64,000 nucleotides of DNA, taken from assembly GCF_016695175.1 (NCBI RefSeq), contig NZ_CP068023.1, positions 3,115,501 to 3,179,500 of the forward strand, in the 5' to 3' direction. Shown here one piece after another: positions 36,291-45,535 of this stretch. The stretch is from Pseudoalteromonas sp. GCY. Lineage in GTDB: Bacteria; Pseudomonadota; Gammaproteobacteria; Enterobacterales; Alteromonadaceae. The stretch's first letter is position 1. Every line of letters starts with the position of its first letter. A program made the position numbers and the translations under genes. The notes under the pieces were generated by a model that saw only the letters and a program-made list of their open reading frames with translations, ran no database searches and had not been told where the DNA came from.

Positions 36291-37072
36291 TAAAGTTGAC
36301 CCACAATAAAAAGCAAAATAACAAGCTCAGCGAGTTGCTGCGCGGCCCCTAAACAGTCTCCGGTGTAACCACCGAGCTGAGCGTTAAACCATTTAATGCA
36401 CACACGTCTTAGCACAAATAAGCAAGTGCACAGCATCAGCAAGTCGAACAGTGACAGCGCAAGCCATGGCCAACAGAAAATTAAAATCGCGATGGTAGTA
36501 AGCGTAAGACGAGTCGCCGCAGCTTTCGATAGATATTTAGCTACAGGTTTGACTTTGCTCAGCTTATCAGCCTGTACATAGTTAAGTGCACCGATTAAAG
36601 ACACCGCAAAGGCACGGCTTAGGCTATGGGCTAAAATAAGTGCAGCGAGTGTCACTGCAAAGTCATTAAAGAGCATGGTCAATAGCGCGAACTTGGCCAA
36701 TAGCAGCAATATCAGCGCACAACTGCCGTATGTACCAAGGCGGCTATCTTTCATGATCTCAAGCTTTTGTTCACGGCTCCAGCCACCGCCAAAGCCATCA
36801 AAAACATCGGCCAGACCATCTTCGTGAAAAGCGCCGGTAAGTAAAATACCCGCAGTCAGTGCGACAACGGCACCAAACATTGGCGATACATAACCACTGG
36901 CAACATAGCCAAACATGGCCGAGAAGCCACCAACAAATAAACCAACTAAAGAAAAGTAACCACTCACTTCGTTGAGTTCATACGATGAAGGGGCAGGATC
37001 TAGACGAATTGGCACTCGCGTTAAAAACACCACGGCAAGCTTAAATAGTCGCCACTCTTGCTGCCACTGCAT
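36290..37072 (-). CDS. cobS: Adenosylcobinamide-GDP ribazoletransferase
   Basis: CobS is the membrane enzyme that joins adenosylcobinamide-GDP to alpha-ribazole, making the nucleotide loop. I start it at the ATG at 37070-37072 (MQWQQEWRLFKLAVVFLTRVP), which overlaps the cobT stop by one base. The longer open frame upstream is cobT overlap. The 260-residue product has about six hydrophobic helices and the conserved EDGLADVFDGFGGG motif near residue 80. Also called cobV. Confidence 0.95.
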   Translation of the reverse strand: MQWQQEWRLFKLAVVFLTRVPIRLDPAPSSYELNEVSGYFSLVGLFVGGFSAMFGYVASGYVSPMFGAVVALTAGILLTGAFHEDGLADVFDGFGGGWSREQKLEIMKDSRLGTYGSCALILLLLAKFALLTMLFNDFAVTLAALILAHSLSRAFAVSLIGALNYVQADKLSKVKPVAKYLSKAAATRLTLTTIAILIFCWPWLALSLFDLLMLCTCLFVLRRVCIKWFNAQLGGYTGDCLGAAQQLAELVILLFIVGQL

Positions 37073-38127
37073 TATGCGTCTACCACTTGCGTAACGTGGG
37101 CATCGGCAAAGCTTGCCATTTCGCAAAAAAAGCCTAGCGCAGCTTGTAATAATGGTAGCGCTAGAGCGGCTCCCGTTCCTTCACCCAAGCGCATATCTAA
37201 ATGTAGTAATGGCTCAGCGTTTAACTGCTCCAGCATTAATTGATGACCTTGCTCCATAGAGCCGTGAGCAAACACCATATATTGCTTACTATGTGGTGCT
37301 ATTCTACTTGCCAACATAGCCGCTGCGGTGGAGATGAAGCCATCTACTATTATCACTTTTTGTGCCCGTGCAACCGCCAGCATGGCACCAACCATTTGCA
37401 CAATCTCAAAGCCACCAAGGCGCTGCAAAACTTGTTCTGGCGTCGCTAGCTTATCTTGATGATATTCTAGAGCCTGTTTGATAAGTGACCGTTTTTTGCA
37501 AAGCGTTTCATCGTCAATGCCTGTACCGCGCCCCACACATAATTCCACACTCGCACCACTGAGCGCTGCCAAAATTGCAGCTGCGGAACTGGTATTGCCT
37601 ATCCCCATTTCACCAAAAGCAATCACGTTGCTACCCGCTTCAATAGCGGACATCACAACTTGCTCTCCATATTCAAGTCCTTGCTTGAGCTGCATTTCGC
37701 TCATCGCGGGTTGTTTATGAAAAGCATGAGTAATATCGCCAAGTCGCTGTGAGCGCAAATTCGGCGCAGGCTCACATGGCACTAATGTGCCACAGTCTAC
37801 TACGGTTAACTGCCAACCAAGTTGCCGACAAAAGACGTTGATCGCTGCACCGCCCTGCACAAAGTTTGCAACCATTTGCCCAGTCACTTCGCTTGGCGCA
37901 ATAGAAACCCCTTGGCTTGCAATACCATGGTCGCCCGCAAAAACAAACATTTCAGGGCGTGTTATTGCTAAGTGCTCTATGTTTAATTGCGTCTGCCCTT
38001 GTGAAAGGATCTGTACTAACTGCGCAGCCAAGGCTTCAAGCTTACCAAGCGCACCTAGTGGTTTGGTTTTTAAGTCAATGCGCTGTTGAATAAGCCTGTT
38101 TAAGCGAGTATCTAACGGTTTAACCAT
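37072..38127 (-). CDS. cobT: Nicotinate-nucleotide--dimethylbenzimidazole phosphoribosyltransferase
   Basis: CobT makes alpha-ribazole phosphate from nicotinate mononucleotide and the lower base. The ATG at 38125-38127 gives MVKPLDTRLNRLIQQ; it lies inside the last codons of btuC (8-base overlap). The upstream in-frame extension to 38196 is btuC overlap. The 351-residue product shows the FAGDHGIASQGVS motif near residue 70 and a conserved GEMGIGNTSSAAA near 160. The C-terminal catalytic EGTGAALALPLL stretch is present. Confidence 0.95.
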   Translation of the reverse strand: MVKPLDTRLNRLIQQRIDLKTKPLGALGKLEALAAQLVQILSQGQTQLNIEHLAITRPEMFVFAGDHGIASQGVSIAPSEVTGQMVANFVQGGAAINVFCRQLGWQLTVVDCGTLVPCEPAPNLRSQRLGDITHAFHKQPAMSEMQLKQGLEYGEQVVMSAIEAGSNVIAFGEMGIGNTSSAAAILAALSGASVELCVGRGTGIDDETLCKKRSLIKQALEYHQDKLATPEQVLQRLGGFEIVQMVGAMLAVARAQKVIIVDGFISTAAAMLASRIAPHSKQYMVFAHGSMEQGHQLMLEQLNAEPLLHLDMRLGEGTGAALALPLLQAALGFFCEMASFADAHVTQVVDA

Positions 38128-39145
38128 GGGTAACTCCGACGCCTCCAGAGCGGCGATTTTTGAAAATAAGCAATGCCAAGAAGAACACGCTGCCAATGGC
38201 GGCGGTGATCACGCCCACGGGAAGTTCCTGATTATCGATAAGAGTGCGCGACAATACATCCACCCATAGCATTAAAAGCGAACCGCAAAGCGCGGTGGCC
38301 ACAAGCCCAATGACCTTTGCTTGCGAGATAAAAAAGCGCACGATATGCGGGATCATCAAGCCTACAAATCCGACTCCACCGCACGCAGCCACAAGTACTG
38401 CGGTGAGTAAGGAGCTCAATAACAACATACCTATTCGCACTCGTCCTACATTCACGCCAAGCGTGGTGGCACTCTCATCTCCGAGCAGCAAGGCGTTGAG
38501 TGGCCGACGCATCACTAAAAGCGTGATAAAACTCAGCAACACGACTAAACATGGAAGCCATAGCCATTGCCAGTTCGCCCTTGCAAACGAGCCTAGATTC
38601 CAAAACAAGATTGCACTGATGGCTTGAGGGTCACTCCAATAAAGCAACAAACTGGTAAAGGCACTGAACAGGAAAGAAAGTGCGACACCCGCCAAGAGCA
38701 TAGTTTCCACCTGCTGCAGTGCATTGCGTTTTGCCACAAATAAAAGCAGCAAGATAGACAGCAAACTTCCGACAAATGCAGCGCCAGACATCATTAAACT
38801 GGACTGTGCACCAAACAGCGCGATAAGTACCACCACACCGAATGAAGCACCTGAAGAAATACCAAATAAATAAGGATCAGCTAGAGGGTTACGCGTCACG
38901 GTTTGCAAAATAAGACCCGCTATCGCCAGTCCTGCTCCTGCGCTCATCGCCAGTAACGTCCGTGGCAGACGAAGCTCAACTACCACCCGTTGTTGAAGTA
39001 CGTTGGGATCGAAATTAATAATCGCTTGTATAACCGTATGCCAAGATAAATCAATCGCACCTATCTTAAGAGCCATCAGCATGCTAAAACAGCACAAGGC
39101 CAATAGCAGTATCGAGATCAACGCGATTCGCTTTGCGGCAATCAT
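38120..39145 (-). CDS. btuC: Cobalamin ABC transporter permease BtuC-like
   Basis: A 341-residue FecCD-type permease with about ten membrane helices. Family stretches are LRLPRTLLAMSAGAGLAIAG near residue 55, NPLADPYLFGISSGASFG near 90 and GGVGFVGLMIPHIVR near 255. It overlaps btuD by 4 bases and cobT by 8. The riboswitch upstream and the cob genes downstream point to corrinoid rather than ferric-siderophore import. Confidence 0.9.
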   Translation of the reverse strand: MIAAKRIALISILLLALCCFSMLMALKIGAIDLSWHTVIQAIINFDPNVLQQRVVVELRLPRTLLAMSAGAGLAIAGLILQTVTRNPLADPYLFGISSGASFGVVVLIALFGAQSSLMMSGAAFVGSLLSILLLLFVAKRNALQQVETMLLAGVALSFLFSAFTSLLLYWSDPQAISAILFWNLGSFARANWQWLWLPCLVVLLSFITLLVMRRPLNALLLGDESATTLGVNVGRVRIGMLLLSSLLTAVLVAACGGVGFVGLMIPHIVRFFISQAKVIGLVATALCGSLLMLWVDVLSRTLIDNQELPVGVITAAIGSVFFLALLIFKNRRSGGVGVTHG

Positions 39146-39939
39146 AACTGATACCCGTAATGAAAGCGTATATGCGGGATCTCACCGTTATTTGGCGGAT
39201 GACGGACAGTAGAAACCTCTGCACATACTCCAAAAACTTGGCTTAATAGGGTTTCGTTAATGACTTCAAGTGGCGACCCATCTGCAACAAGCTCACCGTT
39301 ATTTAATACTAATAAGCGGTCGCACAAGGCGCTAGCCAAATTTAAGTCGTGAAAAGACGCAATGATAGTAACGCCAAGTTGTTTGGCCAGCTCCATAATT
39401 TGGATTTGATACTTAATGTCCAAATGGCTGGTGGGCTCATCCATAATCAATACTTGAGGTGCTTGCACCATGGCACGTGCGATCATTGCCCTTTGCTTCT
39501 CTCCACCAGACAACGAGCTAAAACATTGCTCCAACTTATGGCTCAACCCAACCTGCTCAATGGCATGTAAGATTGCCTGTTTTTCAGCAGCCGTCGTTGT
39601 CGCGAGCAGTGATTTGTTCGGTGTTAGCCCCATCAATACCATATCAAATAATGGCAGAGTGAACTCAGCGGGGATCTCTTGTAGCACCACAGCAACATTT
39701 CTCGCGTAGGCCTTACGTCCATAACTGGTTAGCGGCTTACCGTTGAAAAATAGCGTCCCAGAACTTGGCGCTGTGTATTGATATAAAGTGCGCAGCAAAG
39801 TCGACTTTCCAGCTCCATTCGGTCCGAGTAAGCCAATAAACTCACCCGAATTAATAGCAAAGCTGAGTGCCTTTAAGATGGCCTTACCACCAAGCTGCAC
39901 GCTAAGTTTATCGACTTGAAACTGTGGAGTGACTGCCAT
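39142..39939 (-). CDS. btuD: Cobalamin ABC transporter ATP-binding protein BtuD-like
   Basis: The ATG at 39937-39939 follows GAGGT and gives a 265-residue ATPase. Walker A is GPNGAGKST (39-47), the signature is LSGGEKQ, Walker B is LIMDEPTSHLD, and the switch His is in ASFHDLN. It is the first gene of the operon behind the cobalamin riboswitch and overlaps btuC by 4 bases. An in-frame extension to 39963 lacks a ribosome site. Confidence 0.93.
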   Translation of the reverse strand: MAVTPQFQVDKLSVQLGGKAILKALSFAINSGEFIGLLGPNGAGKSTLLRTLYQYTAPSSGTLFFNGKPLTSYGRKAYARNVAVVLQEIPAEFTLPLFDMVLMGLTPNKSLLATTTAAEKQAILHAIEQVGLSHKLEQCFSSLSGGEKQRAMIARAMVQAPQVLIMDEPTSHLDIKYQIQIMELAKQLGVTIIASFHDLNLASALCDRLLVLNNGELVADGSPLEVINETLLSQVFGVCAEVSTVRHPPNNGEIPHIRFHYGYQL

Positions 39940-39994
39940 AGCACCTCTGATTGGGCACGGCAAAGTAGTAGCTTATAGACAAGCGACAACTTTG

Positions 39995-40016
39995 ACTTAA
40001 GTCTGCCCGCTTAAGT
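39995..40016 (-). promoter_or_regulatory. Expression-platform hairpin behind the riboswitch
   Basis: A 7-bp inverted repeat (ACTTAAG / CTTAAGT) with an eight-base loop containing CGGGCAG lies 5 bases past the riboswitch's closing stem on the transcript. There is no T-tract, so control of translation, or pairing of its loop with the aptamer, is more likely than termination. This is inference. Confidence 0.5.
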
Positions 40017-40021
40017 ATATG

Positions 40022-40122
40022 GATAGGCCTTGGTATCTGACTTATGCAAGAGACAAGGCTCAAGCACTTACAGTTGCGGGGACAGTCGAGGACTCACACC
40101 TCATTCCCAATATCTGCCTATC
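40022..40122 (-). promoter_or_regulatory. Cobalamin riboswitch aptamer
   Basis: On the minus strand, closing stem P1 is GATAGGC (40116-40122) with GCCTATC (40022-40028). Between them, in order, are GGGAA, GAGGTGTGAGTCCTC, the highly conserved CTGTCCCCGCAACTGTAA and the B12-box-like AAGTCAGATACC. This order is diagnostic of the AdoCbl/cobalamin riboswitch. The first gene controlled is btuD, 83 bases further on. It begins 33 bases after the cobC stop. Confidence 0.93.
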
Positions 40123-40154
40123 ACGAAATTTGCAATATTATGAAGTCTAGACGT

Positions 40155-40754
40155 CTAAAATACAACTTTTGGCCAAGCAGTTTGGCTGCTGTCGTAAAAA
40201 ACCTCAACTTTTACTATACCCGCATAGGGAATATCTATCTTCGATTGGTATGCGGTAAGTTCGGGCGATAGGTCAAGAATAAGTGCTACAAGCGCTTTTA
40301 TTACTCCTGCATGGGCTACGACGGCGATACACTCTTCGCTTGGCGACGCCAAAATGCTGTGCCACCACGTGGCGACCCGCTGATGAAAATCATACATAGA
40401 CTCACCCTCAGGAGGCGTGTGCAGCCAAGGGTTTTGCCAAAAATCGCCAATACTTGGAGATTGGGTCTCTCGCCAAAGCGTATCATAAGCTTGTCCATCC
40501 CATAATCCAAAATCAAATTCGGCGAGATTTGGCTCCACCTCAACGGGGAGTTGATACTGCTTTGCAAAGGCTTTAGCTGTATTCAGACAGCGCTTCCTTG
40601 GAGAGCTAATAATACGCCGCAGGCCACTTAGACTCGTTAACGATTGCAGCAATTGTTGAGCGCCTATGGTACTGAGTTCGGGATCTGTCACTCCAAGTAA
40701 ATGGCCTGATAGGGTCGTTTCACCATGACGAACAAAATATAGCTGCCGCTGCAT
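40155..40754 (-). CDS. cobC: Histidine phosphatase family protein, probable alpha-ribazole phosphatase
   Basis: The 199-residue protein has the phosphoglycerate-mutase-like motif VRHGET with the phospho-His at position 10, a second catalytic His in VVAHAG near 147, and a FDFGLWDGQ stretch. CobC-type enzymes remove the phosphate from alpha-ribazole-5'-phosphate (or adenosylcobalamin phosphate). The cobalamin context supports this, but the sequence alone would only prove the superfamily. It lies upstream of the riboswitch and so is not governed by that aptamer. Confidence 0.85.
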   Translation of the reverse strand: MQRQLYFVRHGETTLSGHLLGVTDPELSTIGAQQLLQSLTSLSGLRRIISSPRKRCLNTAKAFAKQYQLPVEVEPNLAEFDFGLWDGQAYDTLWRETQSPSIGDFWQNPWLHTPPEGESMYDFHQRVATWWHSILASPSEECIAVVAHAGVIKALVALILDLSPELTAYQSKIDIPYAGIVKVEVFYDSSQTAWPKVVF

Positions 40755-40789
40755 TTTTACTTAACCTGAGGTTTGTTACCCAAAAAGCA

Positions 40790-40814
40790 AAAACGCAAGC
40801 TAAGCTTGCGTTTT
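40790..40814 (-). terminator. Terminator behind nqrM
   Basis: An 11-bp perfect stem (AAAACGCAAGC and complement) with a three-base loop stands 20 bases beyond the nqrM stop. On the minus strand it runs into TTTT and, after GC, another T run. Confidence 0.9.
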
Positions 40815-40834
40815 CAATTAATATCATTCTACGG

Positions 40835-41047
40835 TTACAGGATCTGGTTTTCTTTCCACATCTCTTCTTTTGCTAACCGCTTTTTGCGTTTGTCGCATGG
40901 ATCGTCGCAATCACAAATTTTGTCAATGCCCATTGAGCCCAAACCACCACAACTACTTGCCATGGATTTCTTTTGTACGATAACGCCTACAGCCATCGCA
41001 ACAGCGATAAGCATAAGTAAACCGAAAGTAAGGAGGAATAAAGACAT
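40835..41047 (-). CDS. nqrM: Na+-NQR maturation protein NqrM
   Basis: NqrM is a small membrane protein needed to insert iron into the Cys4 site of Na+-NQR. The 70-residue product has one N-terminal membrane helix (about 3-25) and a Cys-rich tail: SSCGGLG, then ICDCDDPCDKRKK. This is the DUF539 pattern. It follows apbE and the nqr operon, as usual in marine gammaproteobacteria. Confidence 0.95.
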   Translation of the reverse strand: MSLFLLTFGLLMLIAVAMAVGVIVQKKSMASSCGGLGSMGIDKICDCDDPCDKRKKRLAKEEMWKENQIL

Positions 41048-41147
41048 TATCTAGCCCCTTTTATTGCTACATTGAATTGAGTGACGACGCGCAAATTATA
41101 CGCTTTCATGGCGTCACTCACAATTAAATTATGGGGTGTTGTGCAGC

Positions 41148-42179
41148 TTAATTCAAGTACGGCTGAAATGCTTCACTCGCGTAACTCTTGATCCCTTCAG
41201 GACTTTTATACATCAAATACACGGGGAGTTGATGCTCAGTGGCATACGCCTTTGCACGTTCCGTGCCCATCACAGTCAATGCTGTCGCTAGGCCATCAGC
41301 CGTCATCGCAGATGGATGTAGTACCGTTACCGACACCAGCTCATGTTTAACTGGGCGACCCGTTGTTGGGTCAATAAGGTGTGTAAAGGTTTCACCGTCC
41401 ATTTCATAAAAAATACGGTAGTCTCCTGAAGTTGCAATACCGTTTTTGCCCGGCTCTATCACCCGGTGAATTTGGCGTTGACCAACAGGCGCATCGGGTT
41501 TCTCGATAGCAATACGCCACTCACCATCCGGCTTCTTGCCAGAAACGCGTAGCTCGCCGCCGATTTCAACCATATAGTCATGAATATCATGGCCTTCGAT
41601 CACCTCTGCGACCTTATCTATGCCATAACCTTTAGCGGTTGCAGAGAATGATAATTCAAGCCCCGCAACTGTTTTAATAAGGCCACTGTCATTTAAAATA
41701 AGCTTATCGACACCTATGCGAGTGCGCATATCGTCTAACTCAGCCTGTGATGGGCGCATTGTTGGTCTTTTGTCAGGACCAAACCCCCACAAATCGATAA
41801 GCGGTCCCATCGTAACATCAAGCGTTTTGGTCGACTTTCCAAGGCGGATAGATTCTGCAACTACCAAGCGAAAGTCTTCACTGATAGGCATGACGGTATT
41901 CGCTGCTAAATGGTTAAACTGGTTAATCTCAGAGTCTGGGATATAGGTGGACATAGATTGGTTAACAACCTTTAATGCTTGCTCAACCTCATCGTGCAGC
42001 TGCGCTTGTGAGAGCTGCTTTTCACCTGGGAATACTTTAATGTTGTAAGTCGTGCCCATAGTTTTACCAGACAGCACGATTTCCTTAGCTTCAGGTTTTG
42101 CGTCTTGGCACCCTGTTAAAAAAACGAATAAAAGCGAAATGATAAAAAATCTAGATAAAAAAGCGTAACTTGCTTGCAT
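41148..42179 (-). CDS. apbE: FAD:protein FMN transferase
   Basis: ApbE transfers FMN from FAD to a threonine in target proteins, here the NqrB and NqrC subunits. The 343-residue lipoprotein has lipid Cys24 in FLTGC, then the family motifs GTTYNIK, LWGFGP near residue 130, FSATAKGYGIDKV, a YMVEIGGELR stretch, and HLIDPTTGRPV with the metal-binding C-terminal region containing TADGLATAL. It sits behind the nqr terminator and ahead of nqrM. Confidence 0.96.
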   Translation of the reverse strand: MQASYAFLSRFFIISLLFVFLTGCQDAKPEAKEIVLSGKTMGTTYNIKVFPGEKQLSQAQLHDEVEQALKVVNQSMSTYIPDSEINQFNHLAANTVMPISEDFRLVVAESIRLGKSTKTLDVTMGPLIDLWGFGPDKRPTMRPSQAELDDMRTRIGVDKLILNDSGLIKTVAGLELSFSATAKGYGIDKVAEVIEGHDIHDYMVEIGGELRVSGKKPDGEWRIAIEKPDAPVGQRQIHRVIEPGKNGIATSGDYRIFYEMDGETFTHLIDPTTGRPVKHELVSVTVLHPSAMTADGLATALTVMGTERAKAYATEHQLPVYLMYKSPEGIKSYASEAFQPYLN

Positions 42180-42211
42180 CAGAATTCCCTGAGTTTAGTA
42201 CAAACGGGTAT

Positions 42212-42249
42212 AAAAAAGCCCTCGAGCAAAGCATTTTGCTGGAGGGCTT
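42212..42249 (-). terminator. Terminator of the nqrABCDEF operon
   Basis: A two-part stem (AAGCCCTC with complement, then AGCAAA with complement, one mismatch between) has a four-base loop and is followed on the minus strand by six T. It is 39 bases beyond the nqrF stop, so apbE and nqrM need read-through or their own promoter. Confidence 0.92.
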
Positions 42250-42287
42250 ATATTCTAACTTAAGTTCATTGTTAGACCGAAACCTAA

Positions 42288-43514
42288 TTAACCACCGAAG
42301 TCATCAAGTAGGATGTTTTCGTCTTCAACACCTAAGTCTTTAAGCATGTTAATAACTGCCGCGTTCATCATTGGAGGACCACACATGTAGAACTCACAAT
42401 CTTCTGGCGCTTCATGGTCTTTAAGGTAGTTTTCAAAAAGTACGTTATGAATGAAGCCAGTGTAACCTTCCCAGTTATCCTCTGGTTGAGGATCTGAAAG
42501 GGCAACATGCCATTGGAAGTTATCATTTTCTTCAGCTAGGCCGTCAAAGTCTTCCACGTAGAACATTTCACGCTTAGAACGTGCACCGTACCAGAAAGAC
42601 ATCTTACGCTTAGAGTTAAGACGCTTAAGCTGATCGAAGATGTGTGAACGCATTGGCGCCATACCAGCACCACCACCAACAAATACCATTTCTGCATCTG
42701 TGTCTTTCGCGAAGAATTCACCGAATGGACCAGAAATAGTAACCTTATCACCTTCTTTAAGTGACCAGATGTACGATGACATCTTACCACAAGGTAATGT
42801 TAGGTTATTTGGCGGCGGAGTTGCGATACGTACGTTTAGCATGATGATGCCAAACTCTTCTGGGTAGTTAGCCATTGAGTAAGCACGGATCGTTTCGTCG
42901 TCAACTTTAGACTCTAGCTTAAAGAAACCAAAACGTTCCCAGTCAGCACGATATTCTTCAGGAATATCATAGTCTGCATATTTAACATGGTGAGCTGGTG
43001 CTTCAATCTGAATGTAACCACCGGCACGGAAAGGTACAACTTCACCTTCAGGGATGCCTAGTTTTAGTTCCTTGATGAAAGTTGCTTTGTTATCGTTAGA
43101 GATAACAGTACATTCCCACTTCTTAACACCGAAGATTGATTCTTCAACTTCGATTTCCATGTCGTTTTTAACGTTAACCTGACACGCTAGACGACAGCCT
43201 TCACGTGCTTCACCTTTAGAGATGTGGTCAAGTTCGGTTGGTAGAATATCACCACCACCCTCTTTAATATGTACGCGACACTGACCACATGAGCCACCGC
43301 CACCACATGCAGACGATACGAAAATACCCGCGTTTGCAAGTGCACCTAATAGCTTACCGCCAGCAGGAGTCTTGATCGCTTTTTCAGGATCGCCGTTAAT
43401 ATCAATTGTAACGTCACCGCTTGCTACAAGCTTCGATTTCGCTGCAATGATGATAAGCACTAGCATCACAACGATAGCGATGAACATGCTTACGCCTAAT
43501 ACAATAGTTTCCAT
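42288..43514 (-). CDS. nqrF: Na+-translocating NADH:quinone reductase subunit F
   Basis: NqrF takes electrons from NADH by FAD and passes them to a [2Fe-2S] centre. The 408-residue product has an N-terminal membrane helix (about 3-25), a ferredoxin domain with Cys in [13 protein letters not shown] and a fourth Cys in CRLAC, an FAD domain with RAYSMANYP, and an NADH domain with [14 protein letters not shown] and YMCGPPMM. It is the last gene of the operon. Confidence 0.98.
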   Translation of the reverse strand: METIVLGVSMFIAIVVMLVLIIIAAKSKLVASGDVTIDINGDPEKAIKTPAGGKLLGALANAGIFVSSACGGGGSCGQCRVHIKEGGGDILPTELDHISKGEAREGCRLACQVNVKNDMEIEVEESIFGVKKWECTVISNDNKATFIKELKLGIPEGEVVPFRAGGYIQIEAPAHHVKYADYDIPEEYRADWERFGFFKLESKVDDETIRAYSMANYPEEFGIIMLNVRIATPPPNNLTLPCGKMSSYIWSLKEGDKVTISGPFGEFFAKDTDAEMVFVGGGAGMAPMRSHIFDQLKRLNSKRKMSFWYGARSKREMFYVEDFDGLAEENDNFQWHVALSDPQPEDNWEGYTGFIHNVLFENYLKDHEAPEDCEFYMCGPPMMNAAVINMLKDLGVEDENILLDDFGG

Positions 43515-43534
43515 CGTATAGTTTCCTCGCTACC

Positions 43535-44143
43535 TTACAGTGAAATACCAGAGAATGACATGAAGCCAAAGCCCATTAGACCTACAGTAACAAAGGTAAT
43601 ACCTAAGCCACGTAAACCATCAGGAACGTCTGCATACTTCATCTTCTCACGAATACCTGCTAACAATACGATAGCAAGTGCCCAGCCCACACCTGAACCT
43701 AGACCATAAACTACAGATTCACCGAAGTTTAAGTTACGCTCAACCATGAATGATACCGCACCGAAAATCGCACAGTTAACTGTGATTAGCGGTAGGAAGA
43801 TACCAAGTGCGTTGTATAGTGCAGGGAAGAACTTGTCCAATGTCATTTCTAGAATTTGAACTAGCGCTGCGATTACACCGATAAACGTCAAGAAGCGTAG
43901 GAAGCTAAGATCTACTTCTGCAAAACCTAACCACTCTAATGCACCAGGCGCTAGCACTGCGTGATAAACCAAGTTGTTTACTGGTACAGAGATACCAAGT
44001 ACTACAACTACCGCAATACCTAGACCTAGCGACGTTGTTACTTTCTTAGATACCGCCAAGAAAGTACACATACCTAAGAAGAAAGATAAAGCTAAGTTTT
44101 CAATGAAAACCGCTTTAACGAATAAACTAATATACTGTTCCAT
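43535..44143 (-). CDS. nqrE: Na+-NQR subunit E
   Basis: A 202-residue integral membrane protein with six predicted helices. It contains one of the Cys pairs that together with NqrD bind the intramembrane iron centre (FLGMCTFLA and ITVNCAIFG). It follows nqrD by 10 bases and precedes nqrF by 20. Confidence 0.97.
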   Translation of the reverse strand: MEQYISLFVKAVFIENLALSFFLGMCTFLAVSKKVTTSLGLGIAVVVVLGISVPVNNLVYHAVLAPGALEWLGFAEVDLSFLRFLTFIGVIAALVQILEMTLDKFFPALYNALGIFLPLITVNCAIFGAVSFMVERNLNFGESVVYGLGSGVGWALAIVLLAGIREKMKYADVPDGLRGLGITFVTVGLMGFGFMSFSGISL

Positions 44144-44153
44144 CTCTCTCCCC

Positions 44154-44786
44154 TTATGCCTTCGCTTCTACTTGCTCTTTCTTCCAAGTACGAAGTACCC
44201 AAATGAAAGAACCAACAATAAAGAACGAGCTGAATGGCATAACTAGTAGACCCATAGGCTGATACCAACCACCTTCAGAAATAAGTGGAAGGATTTCAAC
44301 ACCAAACAATGTACCTGCACCGAATAGTTCACGGATAAAGCCAACTGTTAGAAGTACAACAGAGTAACCTAAGCCGTTACCAATACCGTCAAGGAATGAC
44401 ATTGTTGGTGGCGACTTCATTGCATATGCTTCTGCACGACCCATTACGATACAGTTAGTAATTATAAGGCCGATGAACGTTGATAGTTCTTTTGCTGTTG
44501 AGTAAACAACGGCTTGAAGCACTTGGTCTACAACGATTACTAAAGATGCAATAATCGTCATTTGGACAATGATACGCACACTTGAAGGAATGTGATTACG
44601 GATCATTGAGATAAATAAACTTGAAAACGCAGTAACCAATGTCAACGCGATTGACATGATAAGTGCATTTTTAAGACTTGATGTTACCGCCAGTGCAGAA
44701 CAGATACCCAACACTTGTAGTGCAATCGGGTTGTTCGCAAAAACAGGACCAAACAAGACTTCCTTCATTTCTTTTGCATTAGCCAT
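44154..44786 (-). CDS. nqrD: Na+-NQR subunit D
   Basis: A 210-residue integral membrane subunit with six predicted helices, related to NqrE by an ancient duplication with inverted topology. It carries the matching Cys in [11 protein letters not shown] and [10 protein letters not shown]. The start overlaps the nqrC stop by one base. Confidence 0.97.
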   Translation of the reverse strand: MANAKEMKEVLFGPVFANNPIALQVLGICSALAVTSSLKNALIMSIALTLVTAFSSLFISMIRNHIPSSVRIIVQMTIIASLVIVVDQVLQAVVYSTAKELSTFIGLIITNCIVMGRAEAYAMKSPPTMSFLDGIGNGLGYSVVLLTVGFIRELFGAGTLFGVEILPLISEGGWYQPMGLLVMPFSSFFIVGSFIWVLRTWKKEQVEAKA

Positions 44787-45535
44787 TAGTTCAATGCTCC
44801 TTTACGTACTTTCGCAAGGAATGGACCAAACGCTTTGTCGCTTGTCCAGAAATCAACTGTGTGATCAACACCGTTAGAAGTAAGTGTTGCACCAGATAGA
44901 CCGTCTACCTTGTGTTCGTTACCGCCAGCACTACCTTTAACTACGTCGATAGGAAGCTCTTTACCATCCCAAAGTGCAGTCCACTTAGGATTTTGGATTT
45001 CACCACCAAGACCTGGAGTTTCGCTGTGCTTATAAAAGTTGATTGACTTAATCGTCTCACCATCAGCTTCTAGTGCAAGGAAGCCATACATCACACCCCA
45101 AAGGCCGTAACCTTGAATTGGTAGAATGATAGTAGACACTTTACCTTGGTCATCTTTTGCGAAATAAACTGGAGAGTTATTCGTGATACGTTGAATACCC
45201 GCTTTGTCTTCTGCTTTTGAAAGTTTGTAACTACGTTTGGCATCAAACTTAGTCGCTTCAAAGTCAAAAGATTCCGCTTTAACGTCTTCTACAAACTCAC
45301 CTGTTTTAAGACTAACAACACGTGATTCGATATTTTGGTTAAAAACTTCAGACACGTTTTTAACTTTATCGTAGCCAGCAACGGCTAAAATGTTACGTTG
45401 AATATCTTCGTTTTTGTTTGCTTGCTGCATAGGGCGAAGCTGAACCGAAGCAAAAGATACTACGATTGCACACACTAAACATAAGCCAACAACTACGCCG
45501 AGCGTTTTGCCCATTGATTCATTCTTAGTTGACAC
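44786..45535 (-). CDS. nqrC: Na+-NQR subunit C (covalent FMN)
   Basis: A 249-residue protein with one N-terminal membrane helix (about 10-30) and a periplasmic domain. FMN is bound covalently to Thr217 in the DGLSGAT motif, the target of ApbE. It overlaps nqrB by 11 bases and nqrD by one base. Confidence 0.97.
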   Translation of the reverse strand: MSTKNESMGKTLGVVVGLCLVCAIVVSFASVQLRPMQQANKNEDIQRNILAVAGYDKVKNVSEVFNQNIESRVVSLKTGEFVEDVKAESFDFEATKFDAKRSYKLSKAEDKAGIQRITNNSPVYFAKDDQGKVSTIILPIQGYGLWGVMYGFLALEADGETIKSINFYKHSETPGLGGEIQNPKWTALWDGKELPIDVVKGSAGGNEHKVDGLSGATLTSNGVDHTVDFWTSDKAFGPFLAKVRKGALN

